Part shown: one piece after another, positions 1 through 7,646 of the stretch | How positions within the stretch are numbered: position 1 is the stretch's first letter | How the letters are laid out: the number at the start of each line of letters is the position of its first letter | Assembly (NCBI RefSeq): GCF_003201815.1 | Contig: NZ_QJKB01000003.1 | Location: 124,001-188,000, forward strand | Origin: Undibacterium pigrum | Lineage (GTDB): Bacteria > Pseudomonadota > Gammaproteobacteria > Burkholderiales > Burkholderiaceae_D | DNA length: 64,000 nt | Reading direction: 5' to 3' | Made by a program: the position numbers and the translations under genes | The notes under the pieces: model-generated | Told to the model about the DNA's origin: nothing | The model's database searches: none | Seen by the model: only the letters and a program-made list of their open reading frames with translations

Positions 1-164
1 CCCGCGCTGAAGCAGAAGCACTGTCCCTGCAAAGACAGCAAGTCACACCAGAACTGCTGCGCCTGCGTGAAACCGAGAACCAGGCCAAGGCCATCGATAA
101 ATGGGATGGCCGCCTGCCAACGACCGTGGGTGGTGTTGTGCCTTTTATCAATGTGAATAAATAA
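1..164 (+). CDS. C-terminal end of an SPFH/prohibitin-like protein (partial)
   Basis: An open frame runs in from the left edge and stops at TAA 162-164. The visible 53 residues are a charged helix rich in Ala, Glu, Gln and Arg (LLRLRETENQAKAIDKWDG) followed by a Pro/Gly-rich tail ending in PFINVNK. This helix plus KWDG-type tail is typical of the end of prohibitin-family (SPFH/Band 7) membrane-associated scaffold proteins. The core SPFH domain lies outside the window, so the call is a family-level inference from the tail only. The next gene starts 50 bp downstream on the same strand and could be co-transcribed. Confidence 0.55.
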   Translation, partial: RAEAEALSLQRQQVTPELLRLRETENQAKAIDKWDGRLPTTVGGVVPFINVNK

Positions 165-213
165 TCGGCACCAAGCCAGGAACCAGTCAGTAACTAGCCA
201 GGAATCAGCCACC

Positions 214-558
214 ATGTCCGAACAAAAGTCATCCGCCCGCTTCACCGCATTTTGCATACTGTTGCTAGTCATCTGGTATGTCATGGACAGCCCCATTGAT
301 TTAAATCTGGACTGGAGCCCGGATGACTTTGATATTTTCTCTGACAATGGCTTTACCATAGGCGGCATCGCAGTAGCACTCATCGCCATCGTCTTCGCCA
401 TGGTCATGGCGGGACTGGTGATTGCCGGAGTATCGTTCTTGCTGGTAGGGTTTGCGGTACTGATAGGCGGCTTGTTACTGATGATCTTTTCGCCGTTTTT
501 ATTACCAGTGTTATTGCTGCTTGTAGTGCTGGGGATTTTTAAGAGGAAGTCGCGGTAA
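214..558 (+). CDS. Small hypothetical inner-membrane protein
   Basis: A 114-residue protein. It has one hydrophobic segment near residues 10-25, an acidic stretch around 28-45 (several Asp, DWSPDDFD), then almost continuous hydrophobic sequence from about 48 to 108 that can form two or three membrane helices. It ends in a basic KRKSR tail, which suggests a cytoplasmic C-terminus. The family is not recognised. It follows the SPFH-type gene on the same strand by 50 bp, and small membrane proteins often accompany SPFH proteins, but that link is inference. The ATG is preceded by a weak AGCCACC-type site rather than a strong ribosome binding site. Confidence 0.6.
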   Translation: MSEQKSSARFTAFCILLLVIWYVMDSPIDLNLDWSPDDFDIFSDNGFTIGGIAVALIAIVFAMVMAGLVIAGVSFLLVGFAVLIGGLLLMIFSPFLLPVLLLLVVLGIFKRKSR

Positions 559-607
559 GGGGTTTGTAGTAATTTGAAGAGCGGGCAAACTGGTTAGTGT
601 TGCTGCT

Positions 608-643
608 GAATTTGGGGTTGCTGTTGAATATGGGGTTGCTGTT
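608..643. repeat. 18-bp tandem duplication (two units)
   Basis: Two adjacent 18-bp units at 608-625 and 626-643 differ at one position (GAATTTGGGG versus GAATATGGGG, each followed by TTGCTGTT). They lie directly upstream of, and run into, the structured repeat beginning at 636. No coding role is apparent. Confidence 0.7.
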
Positions 644-890
644 GTTTTTGACTTTCCGCAGTTCCCATGTGTCGACGCCGTTTGTGCTGTACAGAAAATG
701 GATTAAGAAGGACCGCTGTGTGAGCGAAGCGAGTTTCGGGCCTTCCCATTTTTTGTACTGCACAAACGGGAACCCCCTTTAGGGGGCGGCGATGCCTGGG
801 TCGCCTTTCTTTGAATTCTTTCTTTGGCGACGCAAAGAAAGAATTTCGGCCGCCGGGCCGAGACCCGGCCTGGTTCTACGGAGGGCAATC
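636..890 (+). repeat. Structured dispersed repeat, copy A
   Basis: This sequence shares long near-identical blocks with 35743-35980 (same strand) and, more distantly, with the reverse complement of 35352-35650. It contains two stem-loops. The first pairs GTACAGAAAATGG (about 688-701) with CCATTTTTTGTAC (about 747-760). The second is a perfect 13-bp hairpin: arms 814-826 and 833-845, six-base loop GCGACG. A GC-rich palindromic block (GCCGGGCCGAGACCCGGC, around 852-869) follows and is shared with the inverted copy. Short open frames across it look spurious because they are not shared between copies. It is probably a non-coding repeat of the MITE/REP kind; no transposase was seen. Confidence 0.75.
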
Positions 891-1130
891 GCGTTAATCA
901 AAGTACGGCAATGCAACGAACGCCGCTAGGCTCCAGCCTTCGCTGGAGCGACGTCAATACGATTGCCGTTTGTCGACAGAAGCCCATCCTCATCCCAACC
1001 TGTCCCCACCGCGCCGCTTGCAAACGGCTTAGAGATTCGTGGCACAAAGCTGCGCTTTGTGAATTCCCACGAATCTCCTTGAAGGAGAAGGAGCCAAAAA
1101 ACCGCAGCAGTCACCTGCACGCGACTTGAA
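891..1130. other. Non-coding hairpin-rich stretch between copy A and ahpD
   Basis: Two clear inverted repeats lie here: 930-949 (8-bp arms GCTCCAGC/GCTGGAGC, CTTC loop) and a nested hairpin at 1032-1077. In the latter an outer arm GAGATTCGTGG pairs with CCACGAATCTC, and an inner CACAAAGC pairs with GCTTTGTG. The inner and outer stems stack into one long structure. An open frame on the plus strand (824-1129) crosses both hairpins and has no family features, so it was not called as a gene. This is probably an extension of the repeat element. Confidence 0.55.
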
Positions 1131-1134
1131 AACT

Positions 1135-1659
1135 TTACACAGTCTCTGCAGAAATAACCTGCGCAGCAGCATTCACAACCGCCGCAATACGCCCCACATC
1201 GCGCAATTGCGTGGCTGACATGCCTTCTTTCTTCAGCAATTCATAATGCGATTTCACGCAGAAATGACATTTGCCGATGATAGAAGCCGACAGAGCGTAC
1301 ATCTCGAAACGGCGTTTATCAACACCGCCATTGGTGGCATAGGCATTCATGCGCAACTGGGCTGCCTGGGTTTTCAGGTCAGCGTCATCAGCCATTTCCA
1401 CATACGGATACCAGACATTATTCATGCCCATCAAAGCCGCTGCTGTCAGCGCGGCATTGATTTCTTCTGGCGTGATTGCGCCACTGGATTTGATGGCTTC
1501 AATGATTACTGTGCTTTTTGCTGCAAAGGCAGCTGCCAGTGCCACGCCCACCGCGTCATTGCCTTCCAGGCTGGAGCGGGCGATGGTGCCATCAATGTTC
1601 AGACGGATATCCTTGGCGTAATCAGGGATACGACTTTTAATTAAATTCAAGAATTCCAT
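1135..1659 (-). CDS. ahpD: AhpD-type alkylhydroperoxidase (carboxymuconolactone decarboxylase fold)
   Basis: A 174-residue all-helical protein carrying the AhpD redox motif C131-H-F-C134 with H138 three residues on, plus the upstream acidic residue E119 expected in the proton relay. In the actinobacterial system AhpD reduces the peroxiredoxin AhpC and is itself recharged by lipoyl proteins. Its length matches the family. It lies directly downstream of ahpC on the same strand, which supports that pairing, although a terminator-like hairpin (1688-1707) separates the two. It should act in the cytoplasm. The start ATG at 1659 has a modest upstream site (AGGTAAATACT). Confidence 0.92.
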   Translation of the reverse strand: MEFLNLIKSRIPDYAKDIRLNIDGTIARSSLEGNDAVGVALAAAFAAKSTVIIEAIKSSGAITPEEINAALTAAALMGMNNVWYPYVEMADDADLKTQAAQLRMNAYATNGGVDKRRFEMYALSASIIGKCHFCVKSHYELLKKEGMSATQLRDVGRIAAVVNAAAQVISAETV

Positions 1660-1687
1660 AGTATTTACCTATCAAAAAGTGATTTTA

Positions 1688-1707
1688 AAACCCGCCGTAG
1701 CGGGTTT
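1688..1707 (-). terminator. Intercistronic terminator between ahpC and ahpD
   Basis: An 8-bp perfect stem (AAACCCGC / GCGGGTTT) with a 4-base loop. On the minus strand it continues into TTTTAAAATC. It lies 30 bp after the ahpC stop and 28 bp before the ahpD start, so it would reduce rather than abolish ahpD expression from the ahpC promoter. Confidence 0.65.
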
Positions 1708-1737
1708 ATTCTACATCTACAGCATGTGCTCTCTGAA

Positions 1738-2286
1738 TTACAGAGTTGCGCCGCCTACTGTGCGGTTGCATGGGCACAGTTCGTCTGTTTGCAGACCATC
1801 CAGAATACGCAGGATTTCTGTAGGGTTGCGGCCAACATTGAGGTTGTTGACAGAAACGTGCTGGATGACATTGTCAGGATCAACGATGAAGGTCGCGCGC
1901 AGTGCAACACCGGCGTTAACATCACGTACACCCAGCATGTCTACCAAAGAACCTGTTGCATCACCGAACGCGTAGTGGTTCAGTTTGTCCAGGTCTTTGT
2001 GCTCACGACGCCATGCCAGTTTGCAGAATTCGTTATCGGTAGAGCCACCCAGCAAGATTGCATCGCGGTCTGCGAAGTCGTTAGTCAGTTTGGCAAATTC
2101 AACGATTTCAGTCGGGCAGACGAAAGTGAAATCTTTTGGGTAGAAGTAAATGATTTTCCATTTGCCTGGGAAAGAAGCTTCGGTGATGTCCTCGAATGCG
2201 GATACGCCGTTTTCTTCATGATGATTGAAGCCTGGCTTTGCTGCTGGAACTTTGAATGCGTCGAGTTTTTGACCTACAGTTTTCAT
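1738..2286 (-). CDS. ahpC: Peroxiredoxin AhpC (alkyl hydroperoxide reductase)
   Basis: A 182-residue two-cysteine peroxiredoxin. The peroxidatic cysteine is C57 in FTFVCPTE. The C-terminus carries C171 and C173 in ELCPCNR, the three-cysteine layout of the mycobacterial AhpC that works with AhpD. It reduces H2O2 and organic peroxides in the cytoplasm. The ATG at 2286 was chosen over an upstream in-frame start because AGGAGA sits seven bases before it and the protein then starts MKTVGQK as in the family. A likely promoter lies at 2339-2368. AhpD follows; no AhpF was seen in the window. Confidence 0.95.
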   Translation of the reverse strand: MKTVGQKLDAFKVPAAKPGFNHHEENGVSAFEDITEASFPGKWKIIYFYPKDFTFVCPTEIVEFAKLTNDFADRDAILLGGSTDNEFCKLAWRREHKDLDKLNHYAFGDATGSLVDMLGVRDVNAGVALRATFIVDPDNVIQHVSVNNLNVGRNPTEILRILDGLQTDELCPCNRTVGGATL

Positions 2287-2338
2287 TAAATTCTCCTGAT
2301 GACGTGACAAGGTGAACAATATGTCCACAACGACAAGA

Positions 2339-2385
2339 AGCATATCACTATGAATTTTAAATATCCAATAGATTTTAACTACTAT
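2339..2385 (-). promoter_or_regulatory. Probable ahpC promoter with ATAG/CTAT repeat
   Basis: On the minus strand TTGGAT (2363-2368) and TATGCT (2339-2344) are 18 bp apart, giving a start near 2332 and a roughly 45-base leader. Just upstream, 2368-2385 has ATAG and CTAT half-sites in inverted order. OxyR recognises ATAG/CTAT elements, but the spacing here (10 bp) differs from the usual 7, so OxyR binding is only a suggestion. Confidence 0.35.
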
Positions 2386-2469
2386 TCAATTAGCTAAAAC
2401 CTTGTCCGGAATATACTTCAAAAGCGCTGCCGTTTATAGAAAATGCGTCGTAAAGCCGGAATATCAAGC

Positions 2470-4392
2470 CTATCTGTCGTGGCGACGATGAGCGCAGGCC
2501 AGCAGGGTAAACCAGAATATGCTGCCCTTGCCTTCCTCGGTTTCAAAACCAATTTCGCCACCCATTTTTTCAACAAAGGTCTTGGTGATGTTCAAGCCCA
2601 GACCAGTACCACCCTGTTGCCGGGTATTGGTGCCGTCTGCCTGGGCAAATTTTTTGAAAACCTGGTCTCTGAAGGCGATGGGTATGCCCTGACCATGGTC
2701 TTCCACTTCAATTTTGTAGATGCCTGAGATATCGCTGATCCTGATTTGCACTTCAGCGCCAGTCGGCGAAAACTTCGCGGCATTTGAGAGCAGATTGGCA
2801 AATACCTGCATGACACGTACATTGTCACCCATGGCCCAGGCATTTTCAGGGTGATCGGTGATGCGGTAACGCACGTTCAGGGCCTGGGCATAACTGGCAT
2901 TGGCTTCCATTGCCTGCCTGGTCACGGCAACCAGGTCAAAGCGTTCTATATTGATGACCATTTTGCCTGAGGCCAGTTTTTCCATATCAAGGATGTCGTT
3001 CACCAGTATGCCCAGACGCTGGCAGTTCCTGTGTGCGACCTTGATGAGTTGCATGGTCTTGGCTGTCAGCTCACCGGCCACACCGCTTTCCAGCAAGCCC
3101 AACGCACCGCGTATGGAAGTCAGGGGCGTGCGCAGTTCGTGGCTGACGACAGAGATGAATTCAGACTTGATGCGGTCTGCCTTGCGCTGCTCGGTCAGGT
3201 CCAGCACAAAACCCACCCACTCTTCCAGCGAACCTTCCAGTTGCGCCAGGCCTATCATGACGGGAATGCTCACGCCATCCTCACGTATCAGCTCGCCTTC
3301 AAACGGTTTGGCCTGGCCGTAAAGACGTATTTCTGTCATGGCATTGTGATGTGCCGCATGGCTTTCTTCGCTGGTCCTGTCCAGCCAGCTCATGCCGGAT
3401 TGCTCAAACTCCAGCCTTTGCACACCTGCCAGTTGCAACAGAACATCATTGGCTTCAGTCAGCCTGCCATTAAGATTGCCTTGCATGATGCCAATCAGGC
3501 TGGAATTGACGAGGCGGCGCAAGCGCGACTCACTGACCAGCAGCGCTTCGAGCATGCGTGATTTTTCCTTGCTGGCTTTTTCTGCGGCATCCCTGGCGGC
3601 CACGAGGCTGCATTCTGCCTCTTTCATCTGAGTAATATCACGCACGCTGAAAACCCGCCCTACCCTCCTGTCGCGCATAAATTCTGGTTTGGAAACACAG
3701 ATAAAATAGCGTCCGTCTTTCAGCGCAATCAAATCTTCTGTTTCCAGATTTGGATCATGCTGAATCTTTTCCAGGCTGGCAAAGAAACTGTCTGCATCCT
3801 GCGAGGCATTTTTGAGATGCGCAAACATGAGCGCCTCATCCCTGGCTGCCAGCAATTCATCATTGAGCTGCCACATGCGGGTGAAACGCTGATTGATGTT
3901 AACCACATTACCGTTCAAATCTATCGACAGTATGCCTTCTGCAGTGGCATCCAGTGAACTTTGCAATTGCGCCACCAGATGCACCTGGCCTTCGACCAGC
4001 TCACGTCTATGGGTAATGTCTTCTGCATGAATCACAAAAAACTCGCTACCCTGATCAGCAAAGGTGGATACCCGCTTTTCTACCGGGAATGAAACGCCGT
4101 GACTGCTGATCCATTCGCTTTCTGCAATGGCACGGCCATCAGCCTGCGAGTCGGCGCGCAAGGCTTCCCAAAAAAATACATCCTGCAGGGAACACTCTAT
4201 ATTTGCCAGGGGCAAACCGATCAAGTCGCTCCTGGTATAGGCCAGCATCAGACAGGCGAGCTGATTGGCGTCAACCAATACCATCTGCTGCATATCCACG
4301 ACCAGTATCGCCTCGCGGCTATGGTCCATGATATGACGCAGTAATCCATTATTTAACATGGAGATGGACTGTGACATGCCAGTGTCGGTCAT
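2470..4392 (-). CDS. Hybrid-free sensor histidine kinase with three PAS domains
   Basis: A 640-residue protein with no membrane segment. Three PAS-like domains lie at about residues 15-130, 140-258 and 285-405, each ending near an (R/D)DIT- or DLTEQRK-type C-cap. The dimerisation domain follows, with the H box SHELRTPL (H418). The ATPase domain has an N box (NLLSNAAK, 533-540), G1 DHGQGI (565-570) and G2 GGTGLGL (594-600). No receiver domain is present and no response regulator gene is adjacent, so it is an orphan cytoplasmic kinase. Its start is only 5 bp after the HD-GYP stop codon, implying co-transcription and a link to cyclic-di-GMP turnover. The ligand sensed is unknown. Confidence 0.9.
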   Translation of the reverse strand: MTDTGMSQSISMLNNGLLRHIMDHSREAILVVDMQQMVLVDANQLACLMLAYTRSDLIGLPLANIECSLQDVFFWEALRADSQADGRAIAESEWISSHGVSFPVEKRVSTFADQGSEFFVIHAEDITHRRELVEGQVHLVAQLQSSLDATAEGILSIDLNGNVVNINQRFTRMWQLNDELLAARDEALMFAHLKNASQDADSFFASLEKIQHDPNLETEDLIALKDGRYFICVSKPEFMRDRRVGRVFSVRDITQMKEAECSLVAARDAAEKASKEKSRMLEALLVSESRLRRLVNSSLIGIMQGNLNGRLTEANDVLLQLAGVQRLEFEQSGMSWLDRTSEESHAAHHNAMTEIRLYGQAKPFEGELIREDGVSIPVMIGLAQLEGSLEEWVGFVLDLTEQRKADRIKSEFISVVSHELRTPLTSIRGALGLLESGVAGELTAKTMQLIKVAHRNCQRLGILVNDILDMEKLASGKMVINIERFDLVAVTRQAMEANASYAQALNVRYRITDHPENAWAMGDNVRVMQVFANLLSNAAKFSPTGAEVQIRISDISGIYKIEVEDHGQGIPIAFRDQVFKKFAQADGTNTRQQGGTGLGLNITKTFVEKMGGEIGFETEEGKGSIFWFTLLACAHRRHDR

Positions 4393-4397
4393 TTCTG

Positions 4398-5711
4398 CTA
4401 GCTCTGGCCGGGTAAAGGGCCGCCCTGTGTTTTCTTCGATTGTGAGTCAAAATAATAATTGACCCGTTTACGCGGATTCAGATAATTAAAAATGGCCCTG
4501 GGCAATAAACCTGGCCGTATGCTGGCGCTGATGGATAATTCCTTGTTTTCTTCCGCCAGGTCCAGAATGATGGCATCTTCCTTGGGAATTTCAGCGTCAT
4601 ACACCAATACCCGTGGGCGCAAAGGCTTGCCCACGTTCACATTCATGACCAGGCCAATAGCCTCGTTCGACAGCCTGACCAAGGTGCCTGGTGGATAAAC
4701 ACCCAGGCTTTTGACCAGGGTCGCCATGATGGACGCGTCAAACTGTGAGCGCCTGTGCGCATACATGGTCGATAAGGCTTCATGCGGCGTCAATGATAGT
4801 TTGGGATCATTGTGATTGCATAAATTATCGTACACATTGGCGATGGTCACAATACGTGTGGGCATGCTGATGGCATCGCCTTTGAGTTTGTGAGGGTAAC
4901 CTGTGCCATCCATGAATTCATGATGCTGGGCAATCACCGCCAGCACCACGGGCGACAGACCAGCCTTTGTCCCCACAGCCACGCCATATTCTGGATGCAT
5001 TTCATAAAAATGCTGTTCGGGCTTGGTGAGTGGCTCAGTCTTGTTGAGTATATGTTCAGGCACCTCCACCTTGCCAAGGTCATGAAACAGGGCTGCGATG
5101 CCTATCTCCTTGATCTGCGCATCGCTGCATTTCATTTCGTGGGCCAGCATCATGGCCAGTACCGAGACATTCAGGGTATGGAAATACAGTTCCTCACTAC
5201 CCGCTGTCTGTTGTATCAGGTGCATGACTGTGTCACTGCCGCTGAGGAAGACTTCGGCCATACTCTCAACCAGCTTGCCTGCTTCTATGATGGTTTCTTT
5301 GGGCTTGGAGAAAATAAGCCTGTTTATACTTTTGACCACAACGGCAGCCTGCACGAATTTTTCTTCACAGCGGGCAATTTCATCACGCTGTTTTTGCAAT
5401 TTTTCAAAACGTGCCCGTTTTGCATCAATGATGCTGGAATACACCTGTTTCGCTGGCACTGAGGTGTTAGCGGCTATTGTCACTGATGCCACAATGGGCT
5501 TACTGGCTGGCTTGGCAGCTACCGGGTCAGATTTCGACGGGATATAGCGTACGTGCTTGAGCTTGAGGGCCACCAGGTCATCAATTTGCTGCTGGTTGGT
5601 GATCTTGAACGAGTTCATCGGGAAAGAATGCTCGAACCAGCTCAGGTCGAGTTTGATGAACATCCCGATCTGGATCTGATCAATCACTATTAACTGGCTA
5701 TCATCAGACAT
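4398..5711 (-). CDS. HD-GYP domain cyclic-di-GMP phosphodiesterase with DUF3391-type N-terminus
   Basis: A 437-residue protein. The N-terminal ~120 residues (starting around IDQIQIGMFIKLDLSWFEHSF) match the DUF3391 module often found before HD-GYP domains. The catalytic domain carries the HD pair H210-D211 in FHDLGKVEVPEHI, HPEYG near 239-243, and HHEFMDGTGYP (263-273) with the GYP signature. All these metal ligands look intact, so it should hydrolyse c-di-GMP. ATG 5711 is preferred to the longer frame (5813) because homologous architecture starts there; no strong ribosome site marks it. It leads a two-gene operon with the PAS histidine kinase. Confidence 0.9.
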   Translation of the reverse strand: MSDDSQLIVIDQIQIGMFIKLDLSWFEHSFPMNSFKITNQQQIDDLVALKLKHVRYIPSKSDPVAAKPASKPIVASVTIAANTSVPAKQVYSSIIDAKRARFEKLQKQRDEIARCEEKFVQAAVVVKSINRLIFSKPKETIIEAGKLVESMAEVFLSGSDTVMHLIQQTAGSEELYFHTLNVSVLAMMLAHEMKCSDAQIKEIGIAALFHDLGKVEVPEHILNKTEPLTKPEQHFYEMHPEYGVAVGTKAGLSPVVLAVIAQHHEFMDGTGYPHKLKGDAISMPTRIVTIANVYDNLCNHNDPKLSLTPHEALSTMYAHRRSQFDASIMATLVKSLGVYPPGTLVRLSNEAIGLVMNVNVGKPLRPRVLVYDAEIPKEDAIILDLAEENKELSISASIRPGLLPRAIFNYLNPRKRVNYYFDSQSKKTQGGPLPGQS

Positions 5712-5886
5712 GAGGGTGATGTAATAAATATATATTCTGACGATAGCATACGGCCTCTGCATTTGCAAAATCTTAGCCCGTGAGAAAGTCTTTCTGGCGA
5801 CATGCAGACGCACAATGCAGAAAATCCTGTCTTTGCCCCTGTCGACGTTATAATCCCTGTCCTGTCCATTTTGAAGGTTGCCTACC

Positions 5887-6738
5887 GTGTCTGATCGCCT
5901 TGCAGTCCTGCCTCAATACTTACTGCCTAAACAGGCACTGACCATATTCGCTGGGAAAATAGCCAATGCCAGGGCAGGCAAGCTCACTACTCGCCTGATC
6001 AACTGGTTTGTCGGCCAGTACAATGTCAACATGCAGGAGGCGCTCAATCCTGATATCAGCAGCTACGCCAGCTTCAATGAATTTTTTACCCGCCCTCTTC
6101 GCCCGGATGCGCGCCCGCTGGCAAATAGTGATTTGCTGAGCCCTGTCGATGGTGCCATCAGCCAGTTCGGGCCTATTGCCAAAGACCAGATTTTCCAGGC
6201 CAAGGGGCATCAGTACAGTACGACAGCTCTGGTAGGTGGTGACAGCCAGCTCGCATCATTGTTCGAAGATGGCAGCTTTGCCACCCTCTACCTCAGCCCA
6301 CGCGATTATCACCGCATACATATGCCTTGCGATGGCCGCCTGACACGCATGATCTATGTGCCCGGGGCATTATTCTCGGTCAATCCCACTACTGCCCGTG
6401 GCGTGCCAGGCCTGTTCGCACGCAATGAACGCGTGGTTTGCGTATTTGAATCTGCCTCAGGTCCCTTTGTACTGACACTGGTGGGTGCGACTATTGTAGG
6501 CAGCATGGCAACTACCTGGCATGGCGTAGTCAATCCGCCACGCAGTGCCGAGGTACGTGAATGGCGTTACGATAATCAGCAAATCATCCTGAAAAAGGGT
6601 GAGGAAATGGGGCGTTTCCTGCTGGGTTCCACGGTTGTCATGCTCTTCCCCAAGGGTACGGTAGACTTCAACCCTGCCTGGGCACCGGAAAAAGCCATCT
6701 GCATGGGTGAAGCCATGGCGAACCATCCAGCTAAATAA
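5887..6738 (+). CDS. psd: Phosphatidylserine decarboxylase proenzyme
   Basis: A 283-residue type I enzyme that makes phosphatidylethanolamine at the inner membrane. The self-cleavage site LGST (246-249) gives the pyruvoyl group at S248. D88 in SPVDG and the histidines of YHRIHMP (141-147) complete the autocatalytic residues, and FSVNP (163-167) is also conserved. The start is taken as GTG 5887, nine bases after GAAGG. An in-frame TTG at 5878 would leave no room for that site. It stands alone, divergent from the HD-GYP operon. Confidence 0.95.
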   Translation: MSDRLAVLPQYLLPKQALTIFAGKIANARAGKLTTRLINWFVGQYNVNMQEALNPDISSYASFNEFFTRPLRPDARPLANSDLLSPVDGAISQFGPIAKDQIFQAKGHQYSTTALVGGDSQLASLFEDGSFATLYLSPRDYHRIHMPCDGRLTRMIYVPGALFSVNPTTARGVPGLFARNERVVCVFESASGPFVLTLVGATIVGSMATTWHGVVNPPRSAEVREWRYDNQQIILKKGEEMGRFLLGSTVVMLFPKGTVDFNPAWAPEKAICMGEAMANHPAK

Positions 6739-6860
6739 TATAAGCACTTACCGCACTCTGCTGCACATCCCCACTCTAGCACTTGATCAGGAATTCCCAT
6801 CGCGGGAAATCTCCTGACAAGCGCCGCCCACGGCAACACTCACTATCACTCCCTCATATA

Positions 6861-6893
6861 AAAGCAACAAGCTTTTCCCAAAAGCATTGCTTT
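6861..6893 (+). terminator. Possible psd terminator hairpin
   Basis: Nested inverted repeat: AAAGCAA (6861-6867) pairs with TTGCTTT (6887-6893), and GCTTTT pairs with AAAAGC inside. The T-run is weak. It lies 120 bp after psd. Nothing else gene-like was seen between 6739 and 6981. Confidence 0.35.
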
Positions 6894-6981
6894 CAAGTCA
6901 TTTTCCCGGCGTATTTAGTTTGCCACTTTAATGAGCAAGGCAGTAGTAAACCTTGAACTGAAGAATATCCATAAAAAACAC

Positions 6982-7032
6982 TTGCCAAACAAGTTCGAAT
7001 ATTCAATAATCTAAATAAGAATTGTTATCGTT
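6982..7032 (+). promoter_or_regulatory. hemP promoter with Fur-box-like operator
   Basis: TTGCCA (6982-6987) and AATAAT (7005-7010) are exactly 17 bp apart, a good sigma-70 promoter with a start near 7017. Over the start lies AATAAGAATTGTTATCGTT (7014-7032), close to the GAGAATNRTTATC type of Fur box. An operator covering the start fits iron repression of hemP-bfd-tonB. Assignment to Fur is by resemblance only. Confidence 0.6.
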
Positions 7033-7051
7033 TAGATTTGCGAGGTTAAAT

Positions 7052-7255
7052 ATGACTATGTATGACGCTATTCACCAGCACGCTGATCTGGCTAACGCAG
7101 GTATTTCAACTGCCACAACTCAGGCACCAAAAGAGATTCCCCGTATTAAAAGCGGCGATTTGATGCAGCAAAAGCGTGAACTGGAAATTGATCACGCTGG
7201 CCGGATTTACCGGCTGCGCATCACGCAATTGAACAAGTTGATATTGACAGCCTGA
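7052..7255 (+). CDS. hemP: Hemin uptake protein HemP
   Basis: A 67-residue protein ending in the HemP core: a basic/polar RIKSGDL motif, then a short beta segment RELEIDHAGRIYRLRIT and the terminal KLILT. HemP proteins are small cytoplasmic factors encoded at the head of iron/heme uptake clusters in proteobacteria; in some species they activate transcription of the heme receptor. ATG 7052 follows GCGAGG by six bases; a longer TTG-initiated frame was rejected. The Fur-box-like site just upstream and bfd and tonB downstream support an iron role. Confidence 0.9.
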   Translation: MTMYDAIHQHADLANAGISTATTQAPKEIPRIKSGDLMQQKRELEIDHAGRIYRLRITQLNKLILTA

Positions 7256-7282
7256 TACGCTGAACATTCTTGGAGACTGGAC

Positions 7283-7642
7283 ATGCCAGGTGAAACGCTG
7301 ATGAACGAAGAATTATCGGGTTTGACTGCCACATCCAAGCAGCCGGAGTTGCTGGTTTCTGCGGTCTTGCACCTGATGTCGCATTACACAGTCAACAGCA
7401 CGAATAGTGCAACGCATGAAGAGGCTGAGCAGGCAAGCACCAAGCTGGCCTCAGTCATAGAAAGACATTTGAATGTACTGGCGAATTTGCCAGATTTGGC
7501 ACCTGTGCTGAAAGCCACCTGCCAGCAATTATCCGGGCAGTGGGCTGGTCTGGTAGAAAAGAAATCCGCGCAAAAAACCAAACTGCGCAAACTGGGCTGG
7601 CTGTTAGCCTTCACTGGAAAAAAATCTGCATTAATGGAGTAG
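7283..7642 (+). CDS. Unknown 119-residue protein of the hemP-bfd-tonB cluster
   Basis: Not recognised. It is predicted to be soluble and mostly helical, with no signal peptide. The middle (residues 25-90) looks like an antiparallel helical bundle (LLVSAVLHLMSHY, ASTKLASVIERHL, LAPVLKATCQQL). The C-terminus is basic (KKSAQKTKLRKLGWLL) and could touch a membrane or nucleic acid. The ATG is preceded by TTGGAG at a good distance. It sits 27 bp after hemP and 4 bp before bfd, so it is almost certainly in the same iron-regulated operon. Confidence 0.75.
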   Translation: MPGETLMNEELSGLTATSKQPELLVSAVLHLMSHYTVNSTNSATHEEAEQASTKLASVIERHLNVLANLPDLAPVLKATCQQLSGQWAGLVEKKSAQKTKLRKLGWLLAFTGKKSALME

Positions 7643-7646
7643 CTTC

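Noticed and set aside
539..888. Short frames on both strands over copy A
   Set aside because: They arise from the repeat; the equivalent positions of copy B encode different products.
824..1129. Plus-strand frame of 101 codons across copy A and the hairpins
   Set aside because: It lies over inverted repeats, has no family features and no ribosome site, and is not preserved in the other repeat copies.
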